Assembly (NCBI GenBank): GCA_003552275.1
Contig: PUKL01000013.1
Coordinates: 1-7,200 of the forward strand
Direction: 5' to 3'
DNA from: Mollicutes bacterium
GTDB taxonomy: Bacteria; Bacillota_I; Bacilli_A; Izemoplasmatales; Izemoplasmataceae
DNA: 7,200 bases
The position numbers and the translations under genes were made by a program. The notes beneath the pieces were generated by a model that saw only the letters and a list, made by a program, of their open reading frames with translations, was not told the DNA's origin and did not search any database. This document shows, piece by piece, positions 4,615 through 7,200 of this stretch (within the stretch, counting starts at the first letter, position 1; the number at the start of each line of letters is the position of its first letter).

Positions 4615-7200
4615 TCAGTCACTGTATTGGATGATGATCTCCACTAGGCCATCTTCACTTTCATACATGCCGATGATGGCGGTGGTGTAGTCTGTTGTCA
4701 TGGCCGTCAGAGCGGCCTCGCCTTCCTCTTCGTCGATTTCTTGCTCAACGACATTCCAAGCGGGTTCGTCATCATAGTGGTCGAGATAGAATTGGTGAAT
4801 GTCGACAAGCGGTGCATCCGAGAGATAGACGCGAATAGCGAAGTCATCATCGTCGCCGTCACCGCCGTCGATCATGACGCTTTCGGGGAAACGGGGAACA
4901 TTCTCCAAGTCATCAAGGTCGACAAGGTCCTCGTCAGGCAAGCCGTTGGACGGATCCGCCTCGGGATCGAGATCGATATACAGGATGATCTCCGCGACAC
5001 CTTCGTGGGCGTTGCTCTCATGGATGACGATGCTGGCGACCATGTCATCCCCCGCGAGTTCGAAGAATCCTTCTCCCATGACAAAGGCGGTTTCGAGGAT
5101 CTCCCATTCGTCTTCTTCGGCGAAATGATCGAGATAGAAGTCATAGACTACCTCGGTCTCTTCTTCTTTGATATATCTACGCATCTGTTCCACATCGCCG
5201 TCCATGCCGTCGACCATGACGCTCCCGGGATAACGGGGGAGGTTCTCGATATCATCGAAATCGACTTGGTCCTCTTTCGGAAAGTCGGGTTCGGGATCCC
5301 CCGGGTCGATAGGATCGTCGGGCAGGCCTTCTTCACCCATGAACTCGATCAAGGCGAATATCTTCATCTCGATGGCGATGGCTTCCCTGTCGGCGAACAC
5401 GATGATGTCGAGAAATTCTTCCCTGTCGGCGGGCGGATCTTCAAGGTCGATATCGGCGAGGTCGGAAAGCGCCACGGGATCCGTGAATACATGTTCGTCG
5501 TTCACATCGTAAACGGGGTCGATATACACATCGTCCGCGGTGACTTCGACCGTGCTCGCTTCAGGATCGATAAGCGGCGGGAAGAACATGATCGTTCCAT
5601 CGATGGCGGCAATGTCGGCAAAGCTGTAGGTACCTTCATCGATTTCGGGATGCTCGGCCACGAGATGTCCATAGCGGATGGCTTCCCCCGTCATGAAGAG
5701 CATGAGGAGCTCTTCGGCGATCTCGGCCGCGTCTTTTGCGTCATCGACATCGGTGATTTCCGCTTCGGCATGGAAGGTCATGGTGAATTCGAAGGCCTCC
5801 AGCCCCTCCGTGTCGAACTCCTCGATCATCTCCAGAATAGGCATGATATGAAATTCCACATGCAGCCAATCTTCATGGACCGGATCGTGGAGGAAATCGA
5901 CCTCCAAGGTGGGCATAAGCTGGATCATCTCGATCATCTGCGCATATTCTTCGGATTCGACAAAGTCCTCGTAAGGAGGCATTTCTTCGTCTTCATCGAG
6001 CATCTCGAGCATGTAGTAGACGTCTTCGAAGACATCCTCGAAGATTTCCGTCGCCATATCGGGATGCACGATGAGAGTTGTCAAAATGTCGGCCTCGTCG
6101 ACAATCTCGATGTCGGCCTCCATATGCTCGAGATCGTTCAGATAATCCAGACTGAGATATTTCTCGAACCGCTCCAGCTCATCGAGAACATCTTCGATGA
6201 TTTCCGGATCGACATCCTCGGGGAGGTCCTCTTCAAACGCACTGATGATTTCGTCCCGGATATCCTCGATCAAAGCATGGGGGACGGAAACACGGAGGAA
6301 ATCGCTCTCGAAGGCGAAGACCTCTCTGGCGTCGACTTCCCCTTCCTCTTCGATCATGTCAAGGACCATACCCACGTCCATGTAGATGTTGTGCAGGTGT
6401 TCGGTCTCTTCGACGATGATATGGAAGGTGACCTCATCCACTCCTTCTTCGATGGTCTCGGGGAATGTGAGGGTCACGATGTTCTCCATGAGGCGATGGT
6501 CGTCTTCGACAGTTTTCTGCACGTAGTTCAGATGGAGTTCTTCCGTGCCCACGGGGCCTTCCGCCTCGATATAAAAGTCCATCTCCATGGTGATGGCATC
6601 GCTTGTTTCCAGATTTTCAACGAGGTCTTCGAGGTGGGATAGGTCACCCTCGAATTCATAGATGACATCTTCTGCCGCCGAAATTTCCTCATCGACATAC
6701 ACGGCCTCGAGATGCACAGATTCACCTACCTCGAAGGTATACGAGCTTTCTTCGGTGAACTCTTCGTCCTCGTCGACGTCATACCAGTGATCAAAGACGT
6801 AGCCTTCAAGCTCGTGAGCTTGGATGGTCACTTCGTTCCCCGGGGCCACCTTTTCGGGAGCCACGGTGAGGGTCGCATCTTCGTGCTCGCTTTCAAGTAT
6901 GATAGCGGCGGCTTGTTCATAGATGGCCTCGAGTCCGACGTCCGCTTCCGCCGTGAAAGTATAGGTGGCTTCTTCCGAAAGGGTGTCGCCGGTCTCGGCA
7001 TCTTCCCAATGACTGAACACATAGCCTTCCACCGCTTCGGCCGTGACACTCACATCAGAGCCTTCCTCGACGATATCGTCAGGCTCGATGGTGAAGGTGG
7101 CTTCTTCCAGTTCACTGCTTATGCCGATTTCGACCTCTTGGTCCAAATCGCAGGCGGCGAGCATGAACATGCCGACAAAAAACAAGGCTGCAGTCAACAA
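4615..7200 (-). CDS. Large, extremely acidic surface lipoprotein with InlB-type repeats (5' end missing)
   Basis: 862 codons including the stop are inside the window; the true start, probably a few codons of basic signal peptide, lies beyond 7200. The first visible residues, LLTAALFFVGMFMLAAC, form the hydrophobic core and lipobox (LAAC, lipidated Cys17) of a lipoprotein signal peptide, so the protein should be anchored outside the membrane. Residues 23-94 and 98-168 are two tandem repeats with the GYVFxHW...YTF...LEAxY pattern of InlB/Flg_new-type bacterial repeats. Residues about 173-640 are an unrecognised region with alternating beta-like and helical acidic stretches, which could be a LolA/LppX-like fold, but this is a guess. 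A Pro/Asp linker follows (DPIDPGDPEPDFP), then a duplicated module (644-743, 758-861). Asp and Glu dominate throughout, Lys is rare, and no Cys is seen after Cys17. Possible roles are cation binding, adhesion or ligand capture; none can be assigned. Confidence 0.85.
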   Translation of the reverse strand: MLTAALFFVGMFMLAACDLDQEVEIGISSELEEATFTIEPDDIVEEGSDVSVTAEAVEGYVFSHWEDAETGDTLSEEATYTFTAEADVGLEAIYEQAAAIILESEHEDATLTVAPEKVAPGNEVTIQAHELEGYVFDHWYDVDEDEEFTEESSYTFEVGESVHLEAVYVDEEISAAEDVIYEFEGDLSHLEDLVENLETSDAITMEMDFYIEAEGPVGTEELHLNYVQKTVEDDHRLMENIVTLTFPETIEEGVDEVTFHIIVEETEHLHNIYMDVGMVLDMIEEEGEVDAREVFAFESDFLRVSVPHALIEDIRDEIISAFEEDLPEDVDPEIIEDVLDELERFEKYLSLDYLNDLEHMEADIEIVDEADILTTLIVHPDMATEIFEDVFEDVYYMLEMLDEDEEMPPYEDFVESEEYAQMIEMIQLMPTLEVDFLHDPVHEDWLHVEFHIMPILEMIEEFDTEGLEAFEFTMTFHAEAEITDVDDAKDAAEIAEELLMLFMTGEAIRYGHLVAEHPEIDEGTYSFADIAAIDGTIMFFPPLIDPEASTVEVTADDVYIDPVYDVNDEHVFTDPVALSDLADIDLEDPPADREEFLDIIVFADREAIAIEMKIFALIEFMGEEGLPDDPIDPGDPEPDFPKEDQVDFDDIENLPRYPGSVMVDGMDGDVEQMRRYIKEEETEVVYDFYLDHFAEEDEWEILETAFVMGEGFFELAGDDMVASIVIHESNAHEGVAEIILYIDLDPEADPSNGLPDEDLVDLDDLENVPRFPESVMIDGGDGDDDDFAIRVYLSDAPLVDIHQFYLDHYDDEPAWNVVEQEIDEEEGEAALTAMTTDYTTAIIGMYESEDGLVEIIIQYSD
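4618..5271 (-). repeat. Tandem C-terminal module duplication in the lipoprotein
   Basis: Two copies, encoded at 4972-5271 and 4618-4929, are offset by 114 codons (342 bp). Shared pattern: D-V-D-x-D-D-x-E-N-x-P-R-[YF]-P-x-S-V-M-[VI]-D-G-x-D-G-D, then a Tyr, then V-x-x-F-Y-L-D-H and a Trp. The DNA is still about three-quarters identical over the first 66 bp (5209-5274 against 4867-4932), which points to internal duplication. The YPGS-then-FYLDH layout resembles small modules in other secreted hypothetical proteins, but I cannot name the family. Confidence 0.75.
6697..7134 (-). repeat. Two InlB/Flg_new-type repeats at the lipoprotein N-terminus
   Basis: Copies are encoded at 6919-7134 and 6697-6909, spaced by 74 residues. 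Aligned positions include Gly59/Gly133, Tyr60/Tyr134, His64/His138, Trp65/Trp139, Tyr80/Tyr154 and Tyr94/Tyr168, with a preceding AT(F/L)T(I/V)xP strand. This is the beta-grasp-like repeat common in surface proteins of Gram-positive bacteria and Bacteroidetes, often near the membrane anchor as a stalk. Confidence 0.72.

Noticed and set aside
4389..4622. A 77-codon minus-strand frame between the lipoprotein and the nitrilase-family gene
   Set aside because: It starts with GTG inside the lipoprotein's last codons, lacks a ribosome binding site and runs through the terminator hairpin, so it is unlikely to be expressed.
3985..4647. A 220-codon plus-strand frame covering the 5' part of the nitrilase-family gene and the intergenic region
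   Set aside because: Its first two thirds are antisense to conserved nitrilase residues. Only the segment after ATG 4420 has a translation start of its own, and this is reported separately as the frame-broken small ORF.
4741..6642. A 633-codon open frame on the plus strand, antisense to the lipoprotein
   Set aside because: It is rich in Asp, Val, Ile, Phe, Leu and His, exactly what the reverse complement of Asp/Glu codons gives. The lipoprotein seldom uses the codons that would create stops in this frame. Its first codon has no ribosome binding site, and the minus frame has a lipobox, repeats and a terminator. It is a composition artefact.

Overview
The window comes from a bacterial chromosome. 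Gram-positive-style Shine-Dalgarno sites (GGAGG-type), sigma-A-like promoters, short T-tailed hairpin terminators and a lipobox lipoprotein suggest a Bacillota or Mycoplasmatota-type lineage of roughly balanced GC content. TGA is used as stop by four of the five genes whose 3' ends lie inside the window, so the standard bacterial code applies. The lineage is an inference and was not tested by comparison.

Layout, left to right. (1) Positions 1-379, minus strand: the N-terminal end of a probable S9-family (prolyl oligopeptidase-like) peptidase, running out of the window. (2) 523-1422, minus: a PfkB-family sugar/nucleoside kinase most like pseudouridine kinase, with its own promoter and a hairpin terminator at 467-496. 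(3) 1423-1597: a divergent promoter region. (4) 1598-2179, plus: a four-cysteine (Fe-S type) uracil-DNA glycosylase family protein. (5) 2237-3400, plus: a 12-helix MFS transporter of the oxalate/formate-antiporter-like group, closed by a strong terminator at 3406-3439. (6) 3514-4317, minus: a carbon-nitrogen hydrolase (nitrilase superfamily) with an intact Glu-Lys-Cys triad, convergent with the transporter. (7) 4330-4614: no intact gene, but a small frame-broken ORF with a very strong ribosome binding site, then a 13-bp terminator hairpin. (8) 4615-7200, minus: a very large, extremely acidic surface lipoprotein, missing only the first residues of its signal peptide. It has two tandem InlB/Flg_new-type repeats at the N-terminus and a duplicated ~100-residue module at the C-terminus.

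The genes do not form one pathway. They look like single-gene transcription units of housekeeping or salvage type: peptidase, nucleoside-type kinase, base-excision glycosylase, organic-anion-type transporter and amidase. The only likely co-transcribed pair is glycosylase plus transporter. Three minus-strand genes share a -10 box reading TACAATG.

The least explained items are the acidic lipoprotein and the frame-broken small ORF at 4407-4546. I see no CRISPR array, mobile element, tRNA or rRNA, and no convincing new defence or regulatory system.
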